This document shows positions 30,485 to 39,161 of a DNA stretch of 62,133 nt, in pieces. The position numbers and the translations under genes were made by a program. The notes beneath the pieces are model-generated. The model was given only the letters and a program-made list of their open reading frames with translations. It did not search any database and was not told the DNA's origin. Source of the DNA: Candidatus Fibrimonadaceae bacterium (GTDB lineage: Bacteria; Fibrobacterota; Fibrobacteria; Fibrobacterales; Fibrobacteraceae); the NCBI GenBank assembly GCA_031281345.1, contig JAITFN010000062.1:1-62133 (forward strand). The letters run 5' to 3'. The number at the start of each line of letters is the position of its first letter. Positions within the stretch are counted from its first letter, which is position 1.

Positions 30485-30682
30485 CTATTCAAAAGATATA
30501 ACGCCAACCGGACAGCTATCTGCGGCTTCCTTTATTTCGGCTTCATAAGCGGAAAAATCCACGCCGCTTTTAACCGCCATTTTTTCGGGAACTTCAAAAA
30601 CAGCATCGCATACCGCTTCGCAAGCACCGCACATTGAGCACTCATTTTCAGATTCATTCAACCAAACTTTGGTAATGGCCAT
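30485..30682 (-). CDS. Single-cluster ferredoxin
   Basis: 65 residues with CSMCGACEAVC and a distal CPVG, the pattern for one [4Fe-4S] cluster. It is a small cytoplasmic electron carrier. ATG 30682 (MAITKVWLNE) is preferred over an upstream start because GGAG (30688-30691) lies 5 nt before it. It heads the purE-purB operon, an unusual partner for purine genes; the promoter -10 TATATT is at 30712-30717. Confidence 0.85.
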   Translation of the reverse strand: MAITKVWLNESENECSMCGACEAVCDAVFEVPEKMAVKSGVDFSAYEAEIKEAADSCPVGVISFE

Positions 30683-30711
30683 AAAAACTCCTTTTTTTTG
30701 TGTATGGGGGT

Positions 30712-30717
30712 AATATA
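30712..30717 (-). promoter_or_regulatory. -10 box for ferredoxin-purEB
   Basis: On the minus strand TTTTAC precedes TATATT, about 29 nt upstream of the ferredoxin ATG. It diverges from the DUF1015 promoter at 30747. Confidence 0.55.
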
Positions 30718-30746
30718 GTAAAATTTTTGAGTTCATCAGCATTTAC

Positions 30747-30752
30747 TATATT
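30747..30752 (+). promoter_or_regulatory. -10 box for the DUF1015 gene
   Basis: ATTTAC precedes TATATT, ending 8 nt before ATG 30761; no ribosome site lies between. Confidence 0.55.
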
Positions 30753-30760
30753 TGAGTATT

Positions 30761-31999
30761 ATGTTTTCAATACATCCATTTCGTGCCTTGCGACCTAAAC
30801 CGGAATTAGCTGCCGAAATATCTTCTTTGCCCTACGATGTGATGAACCGCGAAGAAGCCGCAAAAATGGCAGAAGGCAAGCCAAACTCTTATTTGAGGGT
30901 TACCCGCTCTGAAATTGAGCTTCCAGATATAAAAGACCCTCACTGCAAGGAAGTTTATGAACACGCAAAACATAATTTGAAAAGAATGGAAAAAGAAGGA
31001 GTTGTTTTTCAAGACGAAAAACCATATTTTTATGTTTACAGGCAAACTATGGAAGGCAGGGAGCAATACGGACTGGTTGCCTGCGTAAAAACCGAAGATT
31101 ATTTAAAAGGCTCCATAAAAAAACACGAACTGACCAGAGCCGAAAAAGAAGAAGACCGCTTAAGGCATATATTAGCCACAGGTGCTCAAACAGGCCCTGC
31201 ATTTTTAACATATAGAGACAAAGGTCAGTTCGCTCTGATAAAACCCATAACCAAAAAACCTCCTGTTTACGATTTCACCACAGAAGACGGCATTGGGCAC
31301 ACTGTTTGGATAATAGATGACGATGCTCTGATAGAGAGGCTACGCATATCTTTTTCTTCACTGCCCTGCACATATATAGCAGACGGCCACCACAGAAGCG
31401 CAGCAGGGGCAAGAGCATCCGAAGAAAGAGCAAAGCACAACCCAGAACACAAGGGAAATGAGGAATACACCCGTTTTTTGGCTATACTCTTTCCCTCAAC
31501 TCAGCTCAAAATTTTAGATTACAACAGGCTTGTGAAAGATTTGAGCGGGCACAGCCCCGAAGATTTTTTAAAAGCTCTCGGAGAAGTTTGCGATATAGAA
31601 CAACTGCCGGGCCTCGCTGCCCCGCAAAAAGCAAAGCAGTTCAGTCTTTATTTAAAAGGTGCTTGGTATAGCTGCACATTTCACGATAAACATCATTCCA
31701 AAAAAGACCCTTTGAGAAATTTAGACGTTTCGATTTTGCAAAATTTGGTTTTAAAACCCTTGCTCAAAATAAACAACCCCCGCACATCAGATAGAATAGA
31801 TTTTGTTGGTGGAATAAGAGGGCTTGGTGAATTGCAGGCAAGGGTGGATTCTGGCGAATGGGCAGTTGCCTTTGCCATGTTCCCCACTTCTTTAGAAGAA
31901 CTTATGAACATAGCAGATGCAGAAGAAATTATGCCGCCTAAAAGCACTTGGTTTGAGCCCAAACTGAGAGACGGGCTTTTGGTTCATCTTTTGGATTAA
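30761..31999 (+). CDS. DUF1015 family protein
   Basis: 412 residues. The family hallmark ADGHHRSAAGARA lies near residues 207-219, and FRALRPKPELAAEISSLPYDV at the N-terminus is typical. An archaeal member is an ADP-dependent serine kinase (SerK); bacterial members are mostly uncharacterised, so a kinase-like role is only a suggestion. A TTG at 30752 would overlap the -10 box, so ATG 30761 is taken; it is probably translated leaderless. An outer-membrane protein gene follows after 16 bp. Confidence 0.85.
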   Translation: MFSIHPFRALRPKPELAAEISSLPYDVMNREEAAKMAEGKPNSYLRVTRSEIELPDIKDPHCKEVYEHAKHNLKRMEKEGVVFQDEKPYFYVYRQTMEGREQYGLVACVKTEDYLKGSIKKHELTRAEKEEDRLRHILATGAQTGPAFLTYRDKGQFALIKPITKKPPVYDFTTEDGIGHTVWIIDDDALIERLRISFSSLPCTYIADGHHRSAAGARASEERAKHNPEHKGNEEYTRFLAILFPSTQLKILDYNRLVKDLSGHSPEDFLKALGEVCDIEQLPGLAAPQKAKQFSLYLKGAWYSCTFHDKHHSKKDPLRNLDVSILQNLVLKPLLKINNPRTSDRIDFVGGIRGLGELQARVDSGEWAVAFAMFPTSLEELMNIADAEEIMPPKSTWFEPKLRDGLLVHLLD

Positions 32000-32015
32000 A
32001 GTGGAGAACTGAGAA

Positions 32016-33386
32016 TTGAGAGCTAGGAGTTATGCTTGCATATTGATATTGGTTGCAGCTGCTTTTGCCTCCATAACTCCGGGTGGGTATTACGGTTATT
32101 CATACACCCCAACTCCAAAATCCGTAGAGCAGGGTGAAATTGGCTATGCAGCTCGCATTGGTTTTTTTGGGGATAGCTCCATTCATCATTCAATTTTGAT
32201 GCACCCTCTTACATTTTTGGAACTCGGTCTTGGAATGAGCAAAAATCCAACCCCTGCCGCAAAACTCATTCTTCCCCTTTACGAAGAAGAGGGGCAAAAA
32301 ATAGCACTCGGATTTTCTGGCAAGCGGTGGTATTTCACAGGCATGATGCAAGACTGGCTAACCATAGCTGGAATTTACGATATAAATTTACACACTCCTG
32401 TTGGCTCTGTTGCTCTTGAAGCAGATCTTGGTTATGTGGCTTTTAGCATTGAAAATTTTTGGTATTTCAATAAATATGGAGCAGCAACCACATTTACGTT
32501 GAGACCTTTAGCCGCATTTAACGCTGCCTCTTATTTAGAAGCAACCGCCGGAGTTTCGTGGCGCAGTCCAGAACATATAGAAGATGATTATTACGCTTAT
32601 ATCGCTGTTCAGGCAAAAGCCCCATTGCTAAAAACAGAAAAAAATCCCCTTGTATATTTAGACATTAACCCCATCTTTGACCATTCGCTTTCTTTTGAAA
32701 AAAACGATCATCAGCTCCGTGCAGCTATTGACGTGGATGCTGTTTTTACAGCACCTTTTGATTTTTTTTTGGTAGGTTCGCTTTCACCTTCGCTAAAAAC
32801 GAAAAATCAAGAGCGTTTATTTAAAAGAGACTTAGTTGACCGCTATTATTTATTGTGGAGTTCGGAGAAAGTTTCGGCTTGGGCAGCCTGCGGTATGCTC
32901 AACACAGATATTTACGGTTGTCAAACCAATATGGAAAAAAATCTCTACAATACTTTTGCTTTAACTCTTGGCTACACAAAGGGCGACCAAACAGGTATGA
33001 ATGCAATTGGGCAAATCCCTTTGCATCCTAAGTCTAAGTCTTCTGGTTTCTTGTCCAACAGCCTGCTTTTTGCCGAGGGTGGGTTGTTTTTGGGAGAGAG
33101 GCTTGCCGCTCAACTGAACTTTAGGCAGGGAACAGAAAAAAAACATCTGCAAATAGGCAGCGGTTATGATTTTGACAGAAAAAGCGTATATGGCGAACTC
33201 AGCCTCCAATACGATTTCTCCATATCAACCCAAATCGGCGGTCTAGCAATACGCCTAGCACCTAACGCAAGGCACAGAGAAAGCTCCGACTTTTACGTGT
33301 ACGATTACGACATACCCGTATATCAAGAAGCCAACGCCGGAAAGCAGTCTGGAAAACGCCTGCATAACTTCCCTTGGAAGAGGTGA
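32016..33386 (+). CDS. Outer-membrane beta-barrel protein, unknown
   Basis: 456 residues with a signal peptide (about 1-18, CILILVAAAFA) and many amphipathic strand pairs (GYAARIGFFGDSS, LELGLGMSKN, VALEADLGYVAF), as expected for a barrel. I do not recognise a family. The start is TTG at 32016 with GGAG nine nt upstream; the nearby ATG at 32032 is out of frame. It is probably co-transcribed with the DUF1015 gene. Confidence 0.7.
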   Translation: MRARSYACILILVAAAFASITPGGYYGYSYTPTPKSVEQGEIGYAARIGFFGDSSIHHSILMHPLTFLELGLGMSKNPTPAAKLILPLYEEEGQKIALGFSGKRWYFTGMMQDWLTIAGIYDINLHTPVGSVALEADLGYVAFSIENFWYFNKYGAATTFTLRPLAAFNAASYLEATAGVSWRSPEHIEDDYYAYIAVQAKAPLLKTEKNPLVYLDINPIFDHSLSFEKNDHQLRAAIDVDAVFTAPFDFFLVGSLSPSLKTKNQERLFKRDLVDRYYLLWSSEKVSAWAACGMLNTDIYGCQTNMEKNLYNTFALTLGYTKGDQTGMNAIGQIPLHPKSKSSGFLSNSLLFAEGGLFLGERLAAQLNFRQGTEKKHLQIGSGYDFDRKSVYGELSLQYDFSISTQIGGLAIRLAPNARHRESSDFYVYDYDIPVYQEANAGKQSGKRLHNFPWKR

Positions 33387-33403
33387 AGAAGAAAACTTAT
33401 TTT

Positions 33404-34309
33404 TTATGCCCTAATCTTTTCCAACAAAGATAATCCTTCGTTTTCCATTTTAGAAAACGCAAACCATTTCTTACCCAAATCTTTCAAACTTGCTCCCAAA
33501 TGATAAATATCGTTGTTATCTATAATCAAAAATCTATCGTGGCTAAGGTTGAAAGCCTTTATTTCCATATGCGGGTACTGCTGATTGAATTTTGCCACAT
33601 CTAAATTTAATTGCTTTGATACGTTTTTTGTAAGTAAAGTAACTTTAACATTCTTGGATTTTTTACCTAACATTGTCAAAACAGATTCGTCTATGTAATT
33701 GTCTATCAAAGTTATGGAATTCTTTGCTGATTTAATGATTTTATTCGCCAAAACATAAGCATCAAAAATTTGTCCGTCAAAAAATACTCCGCATTTTGGA
33801 ACAGCTTCCTTGCTTTCTAAAGCGTTAAAAATGTTGTCTATCTTTTTATCGGTTTCAATCTGTTTTTGCTCTACGCTTTCTATTCGTTGAATTATACCTG
33901 TATTTACGGAGAGTAATTTTCGCATTTTTACAAAAGCATCCATTATTTGTACACTTATTCTAACCGCTGTATCGCTATGCAAAACGGCAGATAACATAGC
34001 TACGCCGGATTCTGTAAATGCACTGGGTAGAATTGACGAATGTTTTAGCGTTTTGAACCGGTCACAATTTGTGACCAGTTCATTTGTTTCATTTTCACTT
34101 AATTGAAAGCGAAATCTCACAGGAAATCTACTTTCATTTCTTTTTACTGCTTGATTAAGAACTTTAACCGAAACATTATACAATTCGGCTAAATCTCTAT
34201 CTAGCATAACCTGCAAGCCTCGAATGGTAAAAATTCTGGATTCTATTTTGTCTGTGGTTAATGTTAGAACGTTCGTATTGAACGCAATTTTGGTTTCTTT
34301 TTTGCCCAT
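33404..34309 (-). CDS. ORF6N-domain protein with phospholipase-D-like C-terminus
   Basis: 301 residues. The N-terminal ORF6N domain (about 20-115: IFTIRGLQVMLDRDLAELYNVSVKVLNQAVKRN, FPVRFRFQL) is a phage/mobile-element type DNA-binding domain. After a coiled linker (about 130-165) the C-terminus has HDRFLIIDNNDIYHLGASLKDLG (about 259-281), a PLD/HKD-like half site. Such fusions occur in Bacteroidetes and Fibrobacterota accessory regions; the role is unknown, perhaps defence or stress related. GGAG (34318-34321) precedes the ATG. It stands alone, 17 bp from the convergent OMP gene. Confidence 0.8.
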   Translation of the reverse strand: MGKKETKIAFNTNVLTLTTDKIESRIFTIRGLQVMLDRDLAELYNVSVKVLNQAVKRNESRFPVRFRFQLSENETNELVTNCDRFKTLKHSSILPSAFTESGVAMLSAVLHSDTAVRISVQIMDAFVKMRKLLSVNTGIIQRIESVEQKQIETDKKIDNIFNALESKEAVPKCGVFFDGQIFDAYVLANKIIKSAKNSITLIDNYIDESVLTMLGKKSKNVKVTLLTKNVSKQLNLDVAKFNQQYPHMEIKAFNLSHDRFLIIDNNDIYHLGASLKDLGKKWFAFSKMENEGLSLLEKIRA

Positions 34310-34401
34310 AATGCTATCTCCAAATTTTGAGGTTTATGCATTAGGGCGACGGAATGTAGGTAAAGAATATTCCCTAATGGTGGGAATGTAGAAAAATGTG
34401 C
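34310..34401 (-). promoter_or_regulatory. Promoter region of the ORF6N-PLD gene
   Basis: Reading the minus strand, two TACATT boxes appear, one preceded by TTTTTC (near 34387-34392) and one by TTTACC (near 34350-34355). The ribosome site GGAG is 8 nt before the ATG. Nothing else is seen in this gap. Confidence 0.4.
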
Positions 34402-35106
34402 CTAGTCCTTCACGCAACGAACACTTAATAGGTAGTCCTTATAGCCATCGCCCCAGTCCACGTACTCGGAATAGTATCTTATATACTTGCGGTGGGCATC
34501 ATTGCTACTATACTCCGAGGCACTATTCCAAATGCCGATGTCGCCAACATAGCCGAAATCGCCATTCGAAAAACCGATGCCGCCAGGCAAAGCCGAAAAG
34601 CTATAAGTATCTAAACCATTGCCACACTCGTTCCAGCCACTTCTTGCTTTCAGATGTTTCCCTGCGCTACTATTGCCAACATAGCTTATCAGCTCATCCC
34701 AGTTCGCCTTGCTTGGGATATGCCAACCGTCGGGACAAATGCCTTGATGTTTTACATCGCTTCCACCCCATTTTTCTTCATTGTATTTTGCATTTATGCC
34801 CATAGCCGCTGCCCAAGTGTAAAGCCTGCCATATTTGGTGCAGTTGCTATCCTTATTCTCGTAACACTTGCTACCTTCTACCTTGTAGTTAAGATTCTCC
34901 GTAGTCCAAACTTGGTTACCGATTTTAACGGTCTTATAGGTTTTGCCCTGATATGGAAGTGAGCCATATTCAAAGTTACCACCGCCGTTTGGCGAAGACG
35001 TGCAATCACTGGAATTACCACCACCATTGTCATCGCCAGAGCAAGAAAAGGTGAGTGCCAAGGCTATAGAAATAGCCAACCTAAGAATAGACTTAGTCTT
35101 ATTCAT
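34402..35106 (-). CDS. FISUMP-domain lipoprotein (short form)
   Basis: 234 residues. A signal peptide ends in LTFSC (Cys22 lipidated), followed by a short Gly/Asn/Ser linker, then the FISUMP domain (about 50-234: VWTTENLNYKV, YGRLYTWAAAM, CPDGWHIPSKANWDEL, FSALPGG, LLSVRCVKD). It lacks the Cys repeats of the two other copies. GGAG lies 6 nt before the ATG. Its promoter contains a run of 14 G (C on the coding strand) between the likely -35 and -10, so expression may be phase variable. Confidence 0.9.
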   Translation of the reverse strand: MNKTKSILRLAISIALALTFSCSGDDNGGGNSSDCTSSPNGGGNFEYGSLPYQGKTYKTVKIGNQVWTTENLNYKVEGSKCYENKDSNCTKYGRLYTWAAAMGINAKYNEEKWGGSDVKHQGICPDGWHIPSKANWDELISYVGNSSAGKHLKARSGWNECGNGLDTYSFSALPGGIGFSNGDFGYVGDIGIWNSASEYSSNDAHRKYIRYYSEYVDWGDGYKDYLLSVRCVKD

Positions 35107-35133
35107 ATTGAACTCCTTTGTTGAAGGGGAATT

Positions 35134-35164
35134 AGTGTAGGGGGGGGGGGGGGCAGTAAATCAA
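35134..35164 (-). promoter_or_regulatory. FISUMP promoter with C14 spacer tract
   Basis: Minus strand: TTGATT (35159-35164) or TTTACT (35155-35160) as -35, then a homopolymer of 14 C (35140-35153 as G on the plus strand), then TACACT (35134-35139) as -10. The spacer is 19 or 15 bp depending on the -35 chosen. Slippage of the tract would change promoter spacing. Confidence 0.6.
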
Positions 35165-35228
35165 ACAGCTTTTTGAGCTTGCACCGCAAGCCTTAGCATT
35201 AAATGTTGTTTTGATTGTAAAGGTCATA
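35165..35228. other. Spacer with short hairpin between FISUMP and xth
   Basis: GCTTGC ACC GCAAGC (35177-35191) is a perfect 6-bp stem with a 3-nt loop. No U-run follows on the minus strand, so a terminator role for xth is doubtful. Nothing else is seen here. Confidence 0.45.
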
Positions 35229-36023
35229 TTAATCCGTAACGATAGGCGGGAATGGAACTTCCAGTTCTATGCTTATGGGGCAATGGTCGCTTATCATAAC
35301 CTCTGGGTGAATTGAAGCGTTCACAATGCAGTCTTTGAGAGCCTCGTCAACAAAGGCGTAGTCTATTCGCCAGCCAACGTTGTTCTCTCTTGCACCGCTG
35401 CGGTTGCTCCACCAAGTGTAAGCATCTTTTTGAGTTGGGTGCAAAACTCTGAATGAGTCCACAAATCCATTTTCAACATATTTATCCAGCCATGCACGCT
35501 CTATGGGCAAAAAGCCGCTATTCTTTTCGTTGTCTTTTGGCCTTGCAATGTCAATTTCTTTATGGCAGGTGTTGTAGTCGCCAACGGTTACCACGTGCTT
35601 GCCGTGAGAGAGCCACATAAGGGAATTCTCTAAAAAAGCATCATAAAAGCGGAGCTTGTAATCTAGCCTTTCGTCACTTTGGGCACCGTTTGGAAAATAT
35701 ATGCTGTTCAAAACCCAGTCTGGAAAAATGAGCTGCACCACGCGGCCCTCTTCGTCAAATTCTTTTACTCCAAAACCGTGATGCACTTCTTCGGGTGGAA
35801 TTTTGGTGTAAACACCTGTTCCGCTGTAACCCTTTTTTTTAGTGCAGGAATTCCAAAAAGATTGATAATCGGCAAAATCTTTTATTTCGTCTGGTATTTG
35901 CTCATCTTCTGCCCTAACTTCTTGCAAGCAAAGAATATCCGGTTCTACTTTTGAAAACCAGTCTGCAAACCCTTTTTGAACCGCAGAACGAATGCCGTTT
36001 ACGTTCCAACTATAGATAACCAT
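35229..36023 (-). CDS. xth: Exodeoxyribonuclease III
   Basis: 264 residues. AP-endonuclease/exonuclease family motifs: WNVNGIRSAVQKGF, LCLQEVRAEDEQIP (metal Glu), YSGTGVYTK, VVTVGDYNTCHKEIDI, GWRIDYAFVDE and the terminal SDHCPISIEL (catalytic His). It works in base-excision repair, cutting at abasic sites. A TAAATT box ends exactly 6 nt before the ATG, so the message is probably leaderless. Confidence 0.95.
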   Translation of the reverse strand: MVIYSWNVNGIRSAVQKGFADWFSKVEPDILCLQEVRAEDEQIPDEIKDFADYQSFWNSCTKKKGYSGTGVYTKIPPEEVHHGFGVKEFDEEGRVVQLIFPDWVLNSIYFPNGAQSDERLDYKLRFYDAFLENSLMWLSHGKHVVTVGDYNTCHKEIDIARPKDNEKNSGFLPIERAWLDKYVENGFVDSFRVLHPTQKDAYTWWSNRSGARENNVGWRIDYAFVDEALKDCIVNASIHPEVMISDHCPISIELEVPFPPIVTD

Positions 36024-36052
36024 TGGGAGAATTTAGTAATTTTTGCCCTAGG

Positions 36053-37159
36053 ATGTCCTTAAAAAAATCTTTTCTATTCGTTTTTTGCTCAATTTTGCAG
36101 GTTTTCGCCCAAAATAGTGACTCTATTTCTTCTTTAAAATTAATTTTTGCCGGAGATATAATGGGGCACGTGACCCAAATAAATGCTGCCAAAAGCGAAG
36201 CCAAAGGCAAAGGCTACGACTACAAGCCCGTTTATAAGCATTTAAAACCCTATTTTTCAAGCGCAGACTTGGCGGTAATAAACTTGGAACACACCCTTGC
36301 AGGCGAGCCTTATTCCGGTTATCCCCAGTTTTCTTCCCCAGACGAATCTATTTTTGCCATAAAAGATGCAGGCTTTAACATTATAGCCACTGCGAACAAC
36401 CATTCTTTGGATAGAGGCAAGCAGGGCTTGGAGCGTACAATTTCCGTTTTGGATTCCATGGAATTAAAACATCTCGGCACATATAAAGATAGCTCGGAGA
36501 GTCAATCCAAACATCCTTTTTTTGTTGAAATAAACGGAATTAGAATAGTATTTTTGAATTACACCTATGGAACCAATATGCTTGTGGAGGAGGCTCCCAA
36601 TGTTGTGAACAGAATAGATACCAATCAAATAGCAACCGATATAAAAAGAGCAAGATTTGCCTCTCCAGATTTTATTATTGCCATTATGCATTGGGGCATT
36701 GAATACGAAAATCCAGAAAACGCGGAGCAAAGGGAGCTTGCGAAATTTTTGGCTTGGAGAGGGGTGAATCTGATAATAGGTGGTCATCCGCACGTGGTGC
36801 AGCCCTTTGATAAAATTCATGTTCCGCACAACGATTCCGTGCCTGTTATATATTCCCTCGGAAACTTTGTCTCTAATCAAAGGGATAGATACACCAATGG
36901 CGGGATAGTTTTTGAGGTGAACTTGAAAAAAGACGGAAAAACAGAAATCACCGATTATGGCTATATGCCGTTTTGGGTTTACAAGTTTAGCAAAAACAGC
37001 TCAAATGTATATCGCTTGCTCCCCGAATGCAAAAGAACCGCTTATCCCTGCAAAGAATATAAAATGAAAGACGAAGACAGAAAAGCAATGGAGTTGTTTT
37101 TTGCAGATACCAAAAGAATTTTAAAAAATGTACCCGTTATCTCTCCGAATTTGCAGTGA
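36053..37159 (+). CDS. CapA-family metallophosphatase-like protein
   Basis: 368 residues. A signal peptide (SLKKSFLFVFCSILQVFAQ) is followed by the CapA/PGA_cap domain: FAGDIMGH, NLEHTLAG, TANNHSLDRG, MHWGIEYE and GGHPHVVQPFD. CapA proteins act in poly-gamma-glutamate capsule synthesis in Bacillus, but most Gram-negative members are of unknown role. A TAATTT box (36037-36042) ends 10 nt before ATG 36053 and there is no clear ribosome site. It diverges from xth and overlaps the HsdR_N gene tail to tail by 23 bp. Confidence 0.88.
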   Translation: MSLKKSFLFVFCSILQVFAQNSDSISSLKLIFAGDIMGHVTQINAAKSEAKGKGYDYKPVYKHLKPYFSSADLAVINLEHTLAGEPYSGYPQFSSPDESIFAIKDAGFNIIATANNHSLDRGKQGLERTISVLDSMELKHLGTYKDSSESQSKHPFFVEINGIRIVFLNYTYGTNMLVEEAPNVVNRIDTNQIATDIKRARFASPDFIIAIMHWGIEYENPENAEQRELAKFLAWRGVNLIIGGHPHVVQPFDKIHVPHNDSVPVIYSLGNFVSNQRDRYTNGGIVFEVNLKKDGKTEITDYGYMPFWVYKFSKNSSNVYRLLPECKRTAYPCKEYKMKDEDRKAMELFFADTKRILKNVPVISPNLQ

Positions 37160-37544
37160 AATCCGGTATTTTTTCCGCTCTAGCATAAGTGTTCCCTGTT
37201 TTTGACAAAAAATGCCACTCATTTCCAATGGCTAAAATTATATAAAGCGGTTTGACTATTTTTAGATATTTGTTCACCTGTGCTTCCAAGCTCTGCAAAT
37301 TTGTTTTGCCCGCCTTGCATTCTGCCACAAGCCAAGGCTCTGATAAATCTGTGCTTTTTGGATTTGCAACCACAATATCCAAACGACCATTCTCAGTTGG
37401 AGAGAGATTTGAGAGAGCAAATTCGGTTTTTATCATATAGTCTGGCACTTTTAGTTTTTCAATTAGCCAATTCACAAGGGTTTGCCTAACCAGTTCTTCG
37501 GGGGTCTCTGGCACCAATTTTTCTCTCGTTTTATCGTACAGCAC
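37137..37544 (-). CDS. Lone HsdR_N-type restriction nuclease domain protein
   Basis: 135 residues matching the N-terminal domain of type I restriction R subunits: EELVRQTLVNWLIE, GRLDIVVANP, and WLVAECKAG (PD-(D/E)xK core D...ExK). No helicase part or other hsd gene is present. Stand-alone copies are common in Bacteroidetes-like genomes. The start codon is GTG. TAAATT lies shortly upstream, consistent with a near-leaderless start. Confidence 0.8.
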   Translation of the reverse strand: MLYDKTREKLVPETPEELVRQTLVNWLIEKLKVPDYMIKTEFALSNLSPTENGRLDIVVANPKSTDLSEPWLVAECKAGKTNLQSLEAQVNKYLKIVKPLYIILAIGNEWHFLSKTGNTYARAEKIPDFTANSER

Positions 37545-37588
37545 TTTTTAAATTTACTAATTTAATTTCAAAAAAATGGAGGAAGGAT

Positions 37589-39094
37589 ATGAAGATTAAG
37601 AGTTCTAAATTATCGCCGGTTTGTTTTGCTATCGCTGGGGTTATTCTTTTTGCATGCTCCCTTGGGAGCGCAACTCCGAGTTCTTCCAGCACCCAACCTA
37701 CAGAAACCCCTGTGCAAGTTCAGGCACCGCGGGCTGCATCGCCAAATTTAGAAGCATTCCGCTACGAGTTAGCAGATTTGGCAGATGCTTTGGTTCCAAC
37801 GGTTGTTAGCATTCAAACAGAGTCCACAATTAAAATGAACGATTTTGGCGGTTTTTTTGGAGACGATTTTTTTGACCAGTTCTTTTTTGGCGCACCCAGA
37901 CAGCAAAAACCGCAGCGCGAGCGCAAGCAGCAGGGGCAAGGTTCTGGCGTTATTGTGAATTCCACTGGGCAAATTTTAACCAATAACCACGTGGTTGCCG
38001 GAGCAGACCAAATAACCGTGACTTTGCCAGACAAAAGGGAATTCAAGGCAAAAGTGGTTGGCACAGATTCGCTAACAGATATTGCCGTTATTCAAATTGA
38101 AGGCGGCGTGAAAGACCTGCCCGCTGCAAGCCTTGGAAATTCCGATGCTTTGCGCGTTGGGGAATGGGTTATTGCCATAGGAAATCCCTTTGGGCTTTCG
38201 CAAACTGTGACAAAAGGAATTGTGTCTGCAAAAGGCGTTCACGGCCGCGGCATAACCAGCTACGAGAATTTTATTCAAACAGATGCCGCAATAAATCCGG
38301 GCAATTCGGGCGGTGGCTTGTTCAATTTATCTGGTGAACTCATTGGCATTAACACCGCAATTTTGAGCAGAAGCGGTGGTTTTCAGGGAATAGGTTTTGC
38401 AATACCAGTTAACTGGGCAAAAAGCATAATGAGCGATTTGCTCGCAGACGGCAAGGTAAACCGCGGCTGGCTTGGCGTTAGCATTCAAGACATAAACCCA
38501 AGCCTTGCAAAAGCCTTGAATTTGAACCCAGCGAAAGGCGCGCTTATCAGCGAGATTTTTGAACGCTCTCCTGCAGAAAAAGGCGGCATAAAAGTTGGCG
38601 ATGTTGTTATTTCCATAAACGGAAAACCCATTGCAGATGCAAACGATTTGAGAAACACAGTTGCCTCGCTTCGCCCTGGCGAAGCCGCAAACTTTGAAGT
38701 TTTGCGAGAGGGAAAAAATCTGAAGCTGAAAATAAATATCGCTCTGCGAGACGAAAACAACTTGGCCGGAACAGAGCCAAAATCCAAAGAAGGCAAGAAA
38801 GAAACCGATTCTTCCAAAAACGAATGGGGTATTCAGGCTGTGGAGCTAACAAAAGCTCAAAAGAAAGAGGCAGGACTACCGGAATCTTCTATTGGGGTGT
38901 TGGTGGCTTCTGTGGTGGAGAAATCTCTTGCAGACAAAGCTGGCATAAGAAAAGGCGATATTATTTTGGTGGCAAATAATAAGCCCATAAATAGCTTAAA
39001 AGACTTTAACACGGTCTTTGGTGAAAATACTAAAACTATGTTATTGCTCATTAGGCGAGCTGGTGGGCAGTTTTATACTGTTTTGGAGAAGTAA
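37589..39094 (+). CDS. degP: DegP/HtrA-family periplasmic serine protease
   Basis: 501 residues. The signal sequence ends in LFAC (Cys23), so it may be a lipoprotein. The catalytic triad is complete: H134 (TNNHVV), D164 (LTDIAVI), S240 (PGNSGGG). Two PDZ domains follow (about 280-375 and 415-495). It degrades or refolds misfolded envelope proteins. GGAGG (37578-37582) precedes the ATG; a TAATTT box lies at 37558-37563. It is a single gene or read through into the chemoreceptor gene, which has its own promoter. Confidence 0.94.
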   Translation: MKIKSSKLSPVCFAIAGVILFACSLGSATPSSSSTQPTETPVQVQAPRAASPNLEAFRYELADLADALVPTVVSIQTESTIKMNDFGGFFGDDFFDQFFFGAPRQQKPQRERKQQGQGSGVIVNSTGQILTNNHVVAGADQITVTLPDKREFKAKVVGTDSLTDIAVIQIEGGVKDLPAASLGNSDALRVGEWVIAIGNPFGLSQTVTKGIVSAKGVHGRGITSYENFIQTDAAINPGNSGGGLFNLSGELIGINTAILSRSGGFQGIGFAIPVNWAKSIMSDLLADGKVNRGWLGVSIQDINPSLAKALNLNPAKGALISEIFERSPAEKGGIKVGDVVISINGKPIADANDLRNTVASLRPGEAANFEVLREGKNLKLKINIALRDENNLAGTEPKSKEGKKETDSSKNEWGIQAVELTKAQKKEAGLPESSIGVLVASVVEKSLADKAGIRKGDIILVANNKPINSLKDFNTVFGENTKTMLLLIRRAGGQFYTVLEK

Positions 39095-39117
39095 GCCTTT
39101 TAAACCCCTCATTTTTC

Positions 39118-39123
39118 TATAAT
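39118..39123 (+). promoter_or_regulatory. -10 box (TATAAT) for the chemoreceptor operon
   Basis: TTTTTC precedes a perfect TATAAT. The predicted transcript starts near 39130, at the left edge of the inverted repeat 39131-39159. Confidence 0.6.
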
Positions 39124-39130
39124 TTTATAT

Positions 39131-39159
39131 ATTCTCCATAAATAATTTTTATGGAGAAT
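39131..39159 (+). promoter_or_regulatory. Perfect 12-bp inverted repeat covering the ribosome site
   Basis: ATTCTCCATAAA (39131-39142) and TTTATGGAGAAT (39148-39159) are exact complements with a 5-nt loop. The right arm contains the TGGAGA ribosome site and ends 2 nt before the ATG. In RNA the stem would sit at the very 5' end and hide the site; in DNA it could be an operator. Confidence 0.7.
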
Positions 39160-39161
39160 TC

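Noticed and set aside
35165-35228. Terminator for xth from the 6-bp hairpin at 35177-35191
   Set aside because: No run of T follows the stem on the transcribed strand.
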